Shown in pieces: positions 8,377-16,685 of a stretch of DNA of 64,000 bases; position 1 is the first letter of the stretch, and each line of letters opens with the position of its first letter. Location of the stretch: positions 104,189 through 168,188 of the forward strand of contig DATBLQ010000002.1 in NCBI GenBank assembly GCA_036555325.1, in the 5' to 3' direction. A model generated the notes under the pieces. That model searched no databases, was not told where the DNA came from, and was given only the letters and a program-made list of their open reading frames with translations. The position numbers were made by a program, and so were the translations under genes. This DNA is from DATBLQ01 sp036555325 (GTDB taxonomy: Bacteria; Pseudomonadota; Alphaproteobacteria; Rhizobiales; Aestuariivirgaceae).

Positions 8377-9893
8377 TATGCTTCATCCGCCAGCAGAACG
8401 GCGAACGGGGTGCGCGCCAGGATGATCAGATCGAAGATAAGCGACCAGTTCTCGATATAGTATAGGTCATGTTCCAGACGCCGATGTAGTTTCTCCACCG
8501 TATCGGTGTTGCCGCGCCAGCCGTTGACTTGCGCCCAGCCGGTGATTCCCGGTTTGACTCTGGTTCTGGCGAAGTACTCTTCGACGATCTCCGAATACTC
8601 GGTGTCGTTGACATTTGCATTCGTCGCATGCGGGCGAGGGCCGACCATCGACAGCTCGCCTCTGAGGACATTGAACAGTTGTGGCAATTCATCGAGCGAC
8701 GTTTTGCGAATGAACCGGCCCAGCCGTGTCACCCGCGGATCGTTCCGAATTGTCAGCTTCTTTGCCGTAGGATCGGTCTGATCGAAATGCATCGAGCGAA
8801 ACTTGTAGACTTCGATGAGCTCGTTGTTGAAGCCGTACCGCTTCTGTTTGAAGATTGCTGGCCCCTTGCTGTCGAGCCGCACGGCTAGCCAAACCGCGGC
8901 AAGAAGGGGTGCCAAAACAACAATTGCCATGAGCGCTATCATCTTGTCGGAAGTCGACTTGATGAGCGCATCCCAACCCGCGATTGGTCTGTCGAACAGG
9001 TCTAGGAAAGCGACGTGGCCGATGTGCGAGTAGGCGCGCGGCCGATACCGCAGTCTCTGCGTATGAGCGCTGAGTCTTATGTCGACTGGCAGCACCCATA
9101 GCTTGCGCAGAACATGCAGGAGCCTGTTTTCCGCAGAAATGGGAAAAGTGACAAGCAGCAAGTCGATCCGCACCTTGCGCGCAAATTGCAGGAGCTCATC
9201 GACTGTGCCGAGCCGCGGGTATCCGTTGACCACTGGCGGTGAGCGCTCGTCGCTGCGATCGTCGAATATTCCGACGATCGTCACATCGTTTCCTTTCGTT
9301 TTGCCGAGCGACTTGATGAGCTCGCTTGCCGCCTTGCCTCCACCCACCAACACCGCGCACCGATTGAACTGTCCATTCTTGTTCCAATGTCGGCACAGAC
9401 GAGAAAACGCCGCTCTTCCCGCAAGCGAAATGGCAAGACCGCTCACATACCAGCCACCCAGCCAAATTCGCGAGTAGTCTCCGAGCTTGCTGAAAAAGAT
9501 GAAAATGCAGACCGCGGTAAAGGACAGCGTCCATGCCAGCAGCAGGTGCGCAATCTGATCGCGTGAAAAAAGCAACGCGTGTACCGTATATGCGCCGCTG
9601 ATATGCAGGAGCGCGACAATGCTTCCGCTCGCCACCAATATTAGGACGATGTAGCGGACGGTTATCGTTGCTGAGATGTCGCCGACATAGATTGCCCAGA
9701 TGAAAAATCCAATGCCGGCGATCAAGCAGCCCTCGCCGAAACGTGCAAGGGCGGAAACAATGCGGGCCGAAACGTGAGGCTTCCGCAGTAGTGTTTGCGT
9801 GGGGTGGCAGCGCAGCGCGAGCGCTATCTTTCGCCGGTCTTCTTGGGGACAGCCGAAGTTTGCAACCTTTTCGCTAAAGTTCCGGCCAATCAT
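8373..9893 (-). CDS. Undecaprenyl-phosphate sugar phosphotransferase (WcaJ/ExoY-like)
   Basis: The 506-residue polyprenyl glycosylphosphotransferase is the initiating enzyme of the pathway. It moves a sugar-1-phosphate to undecaprenyl phosphate. Four or so N-terminal membrane helices are followed by a Rossmann-like segment (AVLVGGGKAASELIK, about 150-230). The C-terminal bacterial sugar transferase domain (about 310-500) has KFRSMH, TRLGRFIRKTSLDELPQL, ELSMVGPRP, KPGITGWAQVNGWRG and LEHDLYYIENWS. The start at 9893 is the furthest ATG. A start nearer MIGRNF is not distinguishable, because it is the same codon. Its promoter would lie in 9894-9981, which holds TGCAAC-type repeats. The sugar is probably glucose or galactose (inference). 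Confidence 0.92.
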   Translation of the reverse strand: MIGRNFSEKVANFGCPQEDRRKIALALRCHPTQTLLRKPHVSARIVSALARFGEGCLIAGIGFFIWAIYVGDISATITVRYIVLILVASGSIVALLHISGAYTVHALLFSRDQIAHLLLAWTLSFTAVCIFIFFSKLGDYSRIWLGGWYVSGLAISLAGRAAFSRLCRHWNKNGQFNRCAVLVGGGKAASELIKSLGKTKGNDVTIVGIFDDRSDERSPPVVNGYPRLGTVDELLQFARKVRIDLLLVTFPISAENRLLHVLRKLWVLPVDIRLSAHTQRLRYRPRAYSHIGHVAFLDLFDRPIAGWDALIKSTSDKMIALMAIVVLAPLLAAVWLAVRLDSKGPAIFKQKRYGFNNELIEVYKFRSMHFDQTDPTAKKLTIRNDPRVTRLGRFIRKTSLDELPQLFNVLRGELSMVGPRPHATNANVNDTEYSEIVEEYFARTRVKPGITGWAQVNGWRGNTDTVEKLHRRLEHDLYYIENWSLIFDLIILARTPFAVLLADEAY

Positions 9894-9900
9894 TAATAAA

Positions 9901-9950
9901 GTTGCACCTTATTGCCAGTACGTACCATAACGAGTGCAACCTTAAGGCCA
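9901..9950. promoter_or_regulatory. Inverted/repeated GTTGCACCTTA-like elements upstream of the phosphotransferase gene
   Basis: The gap between the GT4 gene and the phosphotransferase gene contains GTTGCACCTTATTGCCAG at 9901-9918 and GTGCAACCTTAAGGCCAG at 9934-9951. They share the CCTTAnnGCCAG half, and the flanking GTTGCAC and GTGCAAC are inverted relative to each other. Similar TGCAA strings occur in the divergent promoter near 11.8 kb. This could be a regulator site or an internal promoter. It is a visual match only. Confidence 0.3.
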
Positions 9951-9981
9951 GTTATGGCCTGCAGACGCAATTGAAGATTGT

Positions 9982-11082
9982 TTAGTTAATGGATGCCGAA
10001 TAGAACTCGGTGATGTCGTTTGCCATGCGATTGGCCTCGAACCGCATGCGAACCTTGGCCGCAATAGCCGCGGCATCGGTCTTCCATTGATCGATCGAAC
10101 TCAGTGCCGATTGCATTTTAGCCGCGAGGGCATCGACATTGTCAGCGGGCACGAGCTTGTCCGCCGGCAGGATCTCGGGGACCCCTCCCACGCCGGTAGC
10201 TATGACCGGCATTACAGCAGCAGTCGCTTCCAGAACACCGTATGGCAGGGCCTCGCGTCGCGAAGGAAAAACGGCGACGCGTCCCATTGCGAACACTTCT
10301 CTTGCGGGCTGCACTCCCAGAAACCTGACTGCATCACGAAGACCCAGCTTATCGCGGAGAACCTCGAGGGCGGATCGCTCAGCACCATCTCCGGCAATAA
10401 CCGCCGTAAGTCGCCGCGGCCGAGCGGCAGCGATGGCTTTCAGAAGGACATCAATTCCCTTGATACTCCGCAGTTCGCAGATCGACACGATGTCTGCGGC
10501 TGCGTCGCGCATCGTTATTGTTTCAAAGTCGCGCTCCCACAGACCGTTGAGCACAACGCGATGCAGTGCACCGCCAAGCCCAATGTTCTCGTCGTAGACT
10601 TGCCTTTCCCACTGGCACACAAACAACAACCTGTCGGTCACCGAGCGGAGTGCCTTTTCCAAGGTCATGTACATCCCGCCGGCAGCCGTGCTCCACCCAT
10701 AGTAAAGACTGCCGCCGTGGGGTGTGTAGCAGGACCGGATATTGAGTGAGCGCCCGACAATTCGGGCATATGCGCCGCCCTTCGCGCCATGGCCGTGCAG
10801 GATCGTCGGATCCATGATTTTGCACAATCGTCGAATGTTCCAAGCTGCCTCGATGTCGCTGGGGTGAGGCCGGTGTTTCATCGGCAATCGATGAACTCCC
10901 AATCGGCAATGGCAGGCAAGCTCTTCCAGGCTTGCCCCTCCCGCTTCTGCTGCCGATTGACCGGCGATGATTCCGATCTCATGGCCCATTTTCGCTTGTG
11001 CTCCTGCAAGATCTCTCACGTGACGCATGACGCCGCCGATGGGGGCCCGCAAAATGTGAACAATGCGTTGGCCAGGGCGCAT
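9982..11082 (-). CDS. Glycosyltransferase family 4 protein (exopolysaccharide)
   Basis: The 366-residue GT-B enzyme has the N-terminal acceptor domain, including HGHGAKGGAYAR and TPHGGSLYYG (about 95-130). The C-terminal GT4 donor domain has AVIAGDGAERSALE, VRFLGVQP and the retaining-enzyme E-x7-E pair Glu277 and Glu285 in EALPYGVLE, followed by VIATGVGGVPEIL. It probably adds one of the sugars of the repeat unit at the cytosolic face. It starts 9 nt after the OPX lipoprotein gene and is separated by 88 bp from the phosphotransferase gene. The donor sugar cannot be inferred. Confidence 0.9.
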   Translation of the reverse strand: MRPGQRIVHILRAPIGGVMRHVRDLAGAQAKMGHEIGIIAGQSAAEAGGASLEELACHCRLGVHRLPMKHRPHPSDIEAAWNIRRLCKIMDPTILHGHGAKGGAYARIVGRSLNIRSCYTPHGGSLYYGWSTAAGGMYMTLEKALRSVTDRLLFVCQWERQVYDENIGLGGALHRVVLNGLWERDFETITMRDAAADIVSICELRSIKGIDVLLKAIAAARPRRLTAVIAGDGAERSALEVLRDKLGLRDAVRFLGVQPAREVFAMGRVAVFPSRREALPYGVLEATAAVMPVIATGVGGVPEILPADKLVPADNVDALAAKMQSALSSIDQWKTDAAAIAAKVRMRFEANRMANDITEFYSASIN

Positions 11083-11091
11083 CGTCGGTAG

Positions 11092-11748
11092 CTAGAACCA
11101 GCGCTCGCGGACATAAACGATGTCGCCCGGGAAAAGCTGCGCGGTGACCGGCGCCTTGACTGTCCGCGTGCCTTCCGCTGATTTTCTCGTAACCAGCACA
11201 TCGTCATGGTTGGCCCGTCCGGTGTAGCCGCCCCCGATCGCGATGGCACTTTGCACGCTCATGCCCGGTTGATAGGCATAGCTGCCCGCATGATTTACTT
11301 CGCCGAGAATGAAGAAGGGCCGCAGGTTCAGGACCTGAACGGCAACATTGGGCTCGCGGAGATATCCATCCTGCAATTTCGTGTCGATGAGCGCACTGAC
11401 CTGTTGCGGCGTAAGTCCCGCAACCGACACTGCGCCGGCGAGCGGCATGATGATCGTACCGCTGCCATCCACCAGATGCTCGGCTGAAAGGTCGGGCTGC
11501 CCGAGGACCTTGATCGAAATTCGATCGCCCGCACCAATTTTGTATCCCGCGCCGAACTCATAGGCGGTCGCCAGGCCGCTCGACCCAAAGGGAGGCTGAA
11601 CACCATCCGCATTTCGCACGGGCAGTGTCTTGACCATGCCCTCGGTACTTGTACCGCGGGGAAGAGCGGTTGGCATTGTGCGTTCCCATCCCTGGGCACA
11701 GCCCGCAAGGGCCACAGCCACGACTAGCCCACACAGATTCCTCCGCAT
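11092..11748 (-). CDS. Polysaccharide export lipoprotein (OPX/Wza family)
   Basis: The 218-residue outer membrane polysaccharide export protein is shorter than Wza (about 380), as in rhizobial ExoF/GumB-type members. I placed the start at 11748 (MRRNLCGLVV) because it gives a proper lipoprotein signal with lipobox ALAGC and Cys17. The frame extends to 11787. Poly_export domain: YKIGAGDRISIKVLGQPDLSAEHLVDGSGTI-type sequence at about 65-100. SLBB domain: FFILGEVNHAGSYAYQPGMSVQSAIAIGGGYT at about 140-175. It is the first gene of the leftward operon and diverges from the Wzc-like gene, its usual partner. Confidence 0.92.
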   Translation of the reverse strand: MRRNLCGLVVAVALAGCAQGWERTMPTALPRGTSTEGMVKTLPVRNADGVQPPFGSSGLATAYEFGAGYKIGAGDRISIKVLGQPDLSAEHLVDGSGTIIMPLAGAVSVAGLTPQQVSALIDTKLQDGYLREPNVAVQVLNLRPFFILGEVNHAGSYAYQPGMSVQSAIAIGGGYTGRANHDDVLVTRKSAEGTRTVKAPVTAQLFPGDIVYVRERWF

Positions 11749-11761
11749 TTGAGACCTTGCT

Positions 11762-11806
11762 GCAACTGAGAATAGTAACATAAGCACGTAGGCAACTATA
11801 AATAGT
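11762..11806. promoter_or_regulatory. Two 15-bp repeats, 30 bp apart, in the divergent EPS promoter
   Basis: GCAACTGAGAATAGT (11762-11776) and GCAACTATAAATAGT (11792-11806) share GCAACT-nnn-AATAGT with an exact 30-bp period. The second contains the inverted repeat ACTAT-AA-ATAGT. They lie just upstream of the OPX gene and about 100 bp before the Wzc-like gene, the position expected for an operator controlling both directions. The surrounding 11807-11903 is AT-rich (several TTAA/GTTAAC steps), unlike the coding flanks. No regulator is assigned. Confidence 0.45.
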
Positions 11807-11903
11807 GCAAGTTAACAGCGCATTAACGTTGCCGGTTAAACATTTGGTTACCCTAAAATCGGAAGTATATACGCATGGGGCTGGTACATCCTTTGGTTAT
11901 CGT

Positions 11904-14174
11904 ATGAGAGCGACCACTCTCTCCGGCGCAGACTCCGTCCACACCGTCGCCGCCATTTCGGGTGTTGAGGTTTTTCGAGGAGTCTGGCGCAGAAAGATTC
12001 TGCCGATCACCACCTCCGCCATTGCACTGGGTTTGGCGGCGATCTTCTTGGCTAGCACCGAGCCCACTTATCGAACGCAAGCTCACGTGCTTGTCGAAAG
12101 CCTCGAAACGCCGTTCAATCGCTCGCAATCAGAGACCACTCTTCAAGATCGTTCGGTGGATGAACTGGAGTTGGCAAGCCAGATCGAAGTCATGTCATCG
12201 CGCGATCTTCAACTGCGCGTTGTCAAGGCTCTCGAGCTCGACGAACTGCCGGAAACTGTCACACCGGTCCTGAAGCCTCATCACAAACTCATGATCGCGC
12301 TTGGCTTCAAGGACGATCCGAGAAAACAAACTGTCGAACAGCGCGCTCTTGCGAAACTAAGCAAGGCGCTGAAGATCTATGCCGCACCCGGCTCGCGCGT
12401 GATCATCATCAAGTCGAGTTCACTCAACTCCCAACAAGCAGCGGCCATCGCCAACTCGCTTGCCGAAGTGTATGTTGCGGCCACACGCGAATTCGCTACC
12501 AGCAACACTGCCCGCGCTCGCGATTGGCTGGCCGACGAAATAGCCAAGCTCCGCGACAAGGTTGCAACGTCCGAAGCAGCCGCTGAGGAGTTTAGGGCCG
12601 CACACGGTCTGCTCAAGGGCACTCAAGTCACGCTCGAAGCGCAAGAGCTTTCCGAACTGAATACCCAGCTCACTTTGGCGGAAATAGCCAAGCTTGAAGT
12701 CCACGCCAAGGCGACGACGATTCGCGACCTTCTGAAAACCACCGGCACTATTGATGCATCTTCGGTGGTCCTCGAATCTCCGCTGATGCAGAAACTCCAG
12801 GAACAGCAAATTCTTCTTAAGCGGCAGGTGGCTGAGAATTCCGCCGTGTATCTAGAGAACCATCCCAGGATGGTAGCCCTCGGCCGTGACATCGCGCGAC
12901 TCAATGCCGAGATTCGAAACGAGGCAGCAAAGATTCTTGTCGCCCTCGACAACCAGGCCAAAGCAGCCGAGGCTCGCGCAGCGGCTTTGCGCGCAAGCCT
13001 CGATCAGCTCATGGCGAAGGCAGCCGCTAGCAACCAGAATGATGTGAAACTTCGCGCGCTAGAGCGCGAAGCGGCGGCAAATAGGGTGGTGCTTGAGACC
13101 TATTTGAGCCGCCTGAGTGATGCAAGCTCTCGCGTCTCGCTTGTCGCCCAGCCGGGCCTTGCGCGCATAATTCAACGCGCCGATGCCCCCGCCTCACCGA
13201 GTTTCCCCAAAGCCGGTCCGATTCTGCTCCTCGCGGGACTTGGCGGATCTGCAATGGGTTTGGGTCTGGCTTTCATGGCGTCGATCATGTCCGCGGCAGA
13301 GGCCGCGAATAGGGCTCAGCACACGGCCGCGATGGATTTCGCGTCGGTGGCAGGTGGAAACGGGCCGCTCGGCACGGAAATTGTCGCGCCCGCGCTTTGT
13401 GAGATGGCAGCCCCCGCTGATCGCGAAAAGGCTGGAGCAATCTCCGCCGCAATTGTCGACGGATTGTCAGGCGATCTGGCTCGCTCCGCCCGGCAGATTG
13501 CATCCTGGGTGATGAGTGAATACCAGGTTTTCAATGCTCGACGGGTGGCAGTTAACGGGTTTCTCGGGGGTGAGTTAGCCTCCGCGACCATTGCAGCCTC
13601 GCTCGCCCGAGTCCTGGCGCTGCAAGGAAATAACTGCATTCTTATCGATGCGGATTTCGTTACGGGCTCCGTGTCATCGGCGCTGTCAATCGCTCCCGCG
13701 GCGGGACTGGGTGAGCTGTTGCTTGGCAGGGCATCATTTTCCGACCTGTGCAGGAAAGATCCGCTTTCGAACCTCGATGTTGTCCAAGCCGGGAAGGCTC
13801 CTCAAGGCGCCGTCCTTCCCGCCGGTCCGCTGATGACGAACTTTTTTGAGACTCTTGAACGCCGATATCGGTTCATCATCCTCCATCAGGGCGCCCACCT
13901 GGGCGATGCGAGCGAGGTTTGGAAGGCGTGCCACGCGGGGCTGATCGTCGCTGCAACCGATCACGCTGCGCAAATCGGCGCCAGGCTCAAGGCAATGCAG
14001 GCTGCCGGGCTTTCCTCCACCCAGTTTGTTCGAATCGTCAAAAATGGACAACCGCGACATGGCACGAATCCTGCAACGGCTCAGAATCCTGCAAATCAAA
14101 AGCCTAAGGTCGGACACGGGCCAATCGATATCGGCAGCCATGAGCAAGGAAAACTGGCTTCGGTGCGGTCTTGA
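11904..14174 (+). CDS. Wzc/GumC-like chain-length regulator with degenerate tyrosine-kinase domain
   Basis: This 756-residue protein has a Wzz domain with two membrane helices (about residues 33-50 and 438-461). A long coiled-coil periplasmic region lies between them and ends with the PxxP-type RADAPASPSFPKAGP. The C-terminal cytosolic half resembles BY-kinases: VNGFLGGELASATIAASLA (from about 549) aligns with the Walker A but lacks the GK[ST] residues. CILIDADF (from about 578) matches Walker A'. The expected Walker B Asp is absent (YRFIILHQGAH). There is no C-terminal Tyr cluster. It is therefore probably a non-catalytic regulator of chain length and export. The ATG at 11904 is preferred over a GTG at 11805. 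The 3' end overlaps the deacetylase gene by 35 bp. Confidence 0.88.
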   Translation: MRATTLSGADSVHTVAAISGVEVFRGVWRRKILPITTSAIALGLAAIFLASTEPTYRTQAHVLVESLETPFNRSQSETTLQDRSVDELELASQIEVMSSRDLQLRVVKALELDELPETVTPVLKPHHKLMIALGFKDDPRKQTVEQRALAKLSKALKIYAAPGSRVIIIKSSSLNSQQAAAIANSLAEVYVAATREFATSNTARARDWLADEIAKLRDKVATSEAAAEEFRAAHGLLKGTQVTLEAQELSELNTQLTLAEIAKLEVHAKATTIRDLLKTTGTIDASSVVLESPLMQKLQEQQILLKRQVAENSAVYLENHPRMVALGRDIARLNAEIRNEAAKILVALDNQAKAAEARAAALRASLDQLMAKAAASNQNDVKLRALEREAAANRVVLETYLSRLSDASSRVSLVAQPGLARIIQRADAPASPSFPKAGPILLLAGLGGSAMGLGLAFMASIMSAAEAANRAQHTAAMDFASVAGGNGPLGTEIVAPALCEMAAPADREKAGAISAAIVDGLSGDLARSARQIASWVMSEYQVFNARRVAVNGFLGGELASATIAASLARVLALQGNNCILIDADFVTGSVSSALSIAPAAGLGELLLGRASFSDLCRKDPLSNLDVVQAGKAPQGAVLPAGPLMTNFFETLERRYRFIILHQGAHLGDASEVWKACHAGLIVAATDHAAQIGARLKAMQAAGLSSTQFVRIVKNGQPRHGTNPATAQNPANQKPKVGHGPIDIGSHEQGKLASVRS

Positions 14175-15198
14175 TCTCTTGTACTTTACCGGCCTCGCCC
14201 GGGCGTTCTCACCAATCTTCCGCGGTATGGGCGCCATCATCATGCTGCACCATGTACGCCACGCGGGCGGCCTGCGAAGGGGATTTGCTCCAAACAGCGA
14301 GCTTGAGGTTACGCCTGGCTTCCTCCATGCAACGATTGAGCACGTCAAGACGCAAGGGTACGACCTGATTTCCCTCGAAGAGGCTGTTTCCCGCCTCAAG
14401 AGCGGTGCGTCCTCGAGACGGCCTTTCATAGTCTTCACCATAGACGACGCCTACCGTGACATCCTCATTCATGCCTTGCCAATTTTCCGCCGCCACAATT
14501 GTCCATTCACGATCTTCGCTGCGCCGGCAATCACCGACGGCAGCTGCGAGCTGTGGTGGATCGGGCTTGAGGCCATTATCGCGGGATCCTCGCGACTTTC
14601 CCTCACGCTCGAGGATCAGCAAATTGATCTCGCGACCATTACCGATGCTCAGAAGCGGGCCGCCTGGGAAGTGCTTTACCGTCCCTTCCGTCGTCTGGAT
14701 GAATACTCACAGCGAAATCTCATTCGCAGCCTTTGTGCCGAACGAGGTATCAGCCTTAATGCTATCTGCCGCGCCGAAGCGATGGACTGGAACGAGTTGA
14801 GAACGATTGCCAAAGACCCTCTCTGCACCATCGGTGCCCATACGGTGCATCACTATGCCCTTGCAAAATTGCCGCCCTCCGAAGCTATCGAGGAAGTCGT
14901 CGCTTCGGCAAGTCGCATAGAGCAGGAAGTGGGACGGAGGCCCAGATACTTTGCCTATCCTTATGGCGATTCACTCTCCGCTGCCCAGCGGGACTTCGAG
15001 ATCGTTGAACGCGCTGGAATGGAAGCTGCCGTGACAACGAGAAAGGGGCTCATCTTTCCCGCTCACAAGGATCACCTTTGCGCGCTACCGCGTGTTTCCT
15101 TGAACGGCCACTACCAGCAGCTCCGGTATCTTGATGTGTTCCTCTCCGGTACGGCCTTCGCGGTGTGGAACGGCTTCAGACGATTTAAGACGGCCTAG
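14140..15198 (+). CDS. Polysaccharide deacetylase family protein
   Basis: The 352-residue protein has a NodB-homology domain. Motif 1 reads FTIDDAYRD (Asp about 102-103), where most members have DDG. Motif 2 is GAHTVHHYAL with the metal His pair. RYFAYPYGD matches the later RPPYG-type motif. It could deacetylate or otherwise edit the exopolysaccharide. No signal peptide is evident, so it is probably cytosolic or membrane-peripheral. The start at 14140 (MSKENWLRCG) lies inside the end of the Wzc-like gene. The frame also allows an ATG at 14047 and a further start at 14026. It converges with the DUF2842 gene, with a 4-nt overlap of the stops. Confidence 0.85.
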   Translation: MSKENWLRCGLDLLYFTGLARAFSPIFRGMGAIIMLHHVRHAGGLRRGFAPNSELEVTPGFLHATIEHVKTQGYDLISLEEAVSRLKSGASSRRPFIVFTIDDAYRDILIHALPIFRRHNCPFTIFAAPAITDGSCELWWIGLEAIIAGSSRLSLTLEDQQIDLATITDAQKRAAWEVLYRPFRRLDEYSQRNLIRSLCAERGISLNAICRAEAMDWNELRTIAKDPLCTIGAHTVHHYALAKLPPSEAIEEVVASASRIEQEVGRRPRYFAYPYGDSLSAAQRDFEIVERAGMEAAVTTRKGLIFPAHKDHLCALPRVSLNGHYQQLRYLDVFLSGTAFAVWNGFRRFKTA

Positions 15199-15401
15199 GC
15201 ATCTGGTTTCTGCATCCAGCGCACCATCACCATGGCGACAGGAAGCCAGGCAAGTCCCGCGATTATGAAATAGAGCGCCTGGCCGAGCCCTCCGAAACGG
15301 GCGAGAGCAATATTTCCCAGGACCATCGCCACCAGGCAGTAGACAATGAGGAAAGAAACTGTCGCGATGGTGCCAACCAATTTTCTTGTTCTGATGTTCA
15401 T
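15195..15401 (-). CDS. DUF2842 family small membrane protein
   Basis: The 68-residue protein has two membrane helices (VGTIATVSFLIVYCLVAMVLG and the FIIAGLAWLPVAMVMVRWM region) separated by a short loop. It begins MNIRTRKLVGT and ends WMQKPDA, typical of DUF2842, a small family largely restricted to alphaproteobacteria. Its function is unknown. It converges on the deacetylase gene (stops overlap) and diverges from ctaA, beside which it is often found. Confidence 0.85.
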   Translation of the reverse strand: MNIRTRKLVGTIATVSFLIVYCLVAMVLGNIALARFGGLGQALYFIIAGLAWLPVAMVMVRWMQKPDA

Positions 15402-15532
15402 TCAAAATTCGCCAATCGGGTTATCTTTTCGCGGGCGCCTTTTTGACCCCGCCGTGGTCTTCTCCTATTAAGCAGCTGAGGCTTTTGGCACCTTGCCGCG
15501 AGGTGGAACTTGCAGCTATCACCTTTTTGATC

Positions 15533-16567
15533 ATGAGAACGCATCTCGGCAAGCATGTTTCTGCCCATCCGGCAATCCGCCTGTGGCTTTGGATCCTGGC
15601 CGTGCTGGTTTTTTGCATGGTGGTGGTAGGGGGCGCCACGCGGCTGACGGATTCCGGCTTGTCAATCACAGAATGGCACCCGGTTGTGGGCGTTATCCCT
15701 CCGCTGAATGTTGGCCAGTGGGCGGCTGCATTCGACATGTACAAGGCGACCGCGGAGTATCAGCTCATCAACAAGGGGATGAGCCTCGCTGACTTCAAAT
15801 TCATCTACTGGTGGGAATGGACGCATCGCTTTCTCGGTCGGCTGATCGCGGTTGCATTGGTGGTCCCGCTTTTGGCCTTTGGACTAACCCGCCGTCTCGA
15901 AGGGCGCATGGCGGGAAATCTCGTTTTGCTTTTGCTTCTCGGCGCATTGCAGGGAGCCTTGGGCTGGTACATGGTGCAAAGTGGCTTGGCAGATCGAACC
16001 GACGTCAGCCAGTATCGCCTCGCCGCCCATCTCGTTCTTGCGGTGGCAATCTATGCCGCCATCATCTGGACGGCGCTTGGGGTAGGGCTTCCTCACAGGA
16101 AGCCTCATTCGCTCGACGCCTGGATCGCGTCGGGCATCCTCGTCCTGATTTTCGCGCAGATCGGCTTGGGCGGCCTGGTCGCGGGACTCGATGCAGGGCT
16201 TTCACACCGAACCTTTCCATTGATGGACGGCCATCTGATCCCTGACGGTCTCCTGGCCATGAACCCCTGGTGGCGCAATTTTTTCGAGAATGCGCTCACC
16301 GTCCAGTTTACCCACCGACTGATGGGGGTTCTCCTTGTCGGCGTCATCGTCCTGCACGCAATCGCTCTCACGCGATCCGGCCGTGACGGCGCCCGGGAAA
16401 TCAGCGGCTGGGTCGCTGTGTTCGCGGTGCTGATCCAGATGAGTCTGGGCATTTGGACTCTGCTTGCCGGTGTCCCGCTTGTCTTGGGCCTGCTGCACCA
16501 AGCAGGCGCAATGCTGCTGCTCACGGTGGCAATTATCCACCTGCACCTCGTCATCCGGGCGATCTAG
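15533..16567 (+). CDS. ctaA: Heme A synthase CtaA (COX15)
   Basis: The 344-residue, eight-helix membrane protein oxidises heme O to heme A for cytochrome aa3-type oxidases. Family signatures are GGATRLTDSGLSITEWHP near residue 35 and the heme-coordinating His region WWEWTHRFLGR (about 100). The second half repeats the pattern with FTHRLMG and LLHQAGA. I chose the ATG at 15533 (MRTHLGKHV). Thirty further codons upstream are open but look non-homologous. There is no assembly partner in the window, and the next gene is an unrelated autotransporter. Confidence 0.95.
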   Translation: MRTHLGKHVSAHPAIRLWLWILAVLVFCMVVVGGATRLTDSGLSITEWHPVVGVIPPLNVGQWAAAFDMYKATAEYQLINKGMSLADFKFIYWWEWTHRFLGRLIAVALVVPLLAFGLTRRLEGRMAGNLVLLLLLGALQGALGWYMVQSGLADRTDVSQYRLAAHLVLAVAIYAAIIWTALGVGLPHRKPHSLDAWIASGILVLIFAQIGLGGLVAGLDAGLSHRTFPLMDGHLIPDGLLAMNPWWRNFFENALTVQFTHRLMGVLLVGVIVLHAIALTRSGRDGAREISGWVAVFAVLIQMSLGIWTLLAGVPLVLGLLHQAGAMLLLTVAIIHLHLVIRAI

Positions 16568-16685
16568 GCCCTCTCGCTGTAGCATTTGTGCATCGCCGCT
16601 GAAATTTGGGTGAACACTACTTTACAATGTATCAAATGAGCTATTTCATCTAAAGATTGCAGTGCGATTCGCGACCGGGTTTTCG

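Noticed and set aside
4881..15195. The EPS cluster was considered as a mobile island flanked by tRNA-derived att repeats.
   Set aside because: I searched the right flank (about 15.1-15.5 kb) for a copy of the tRNA-Pro 3' end and saw none, and there is no integrase gene in the window.
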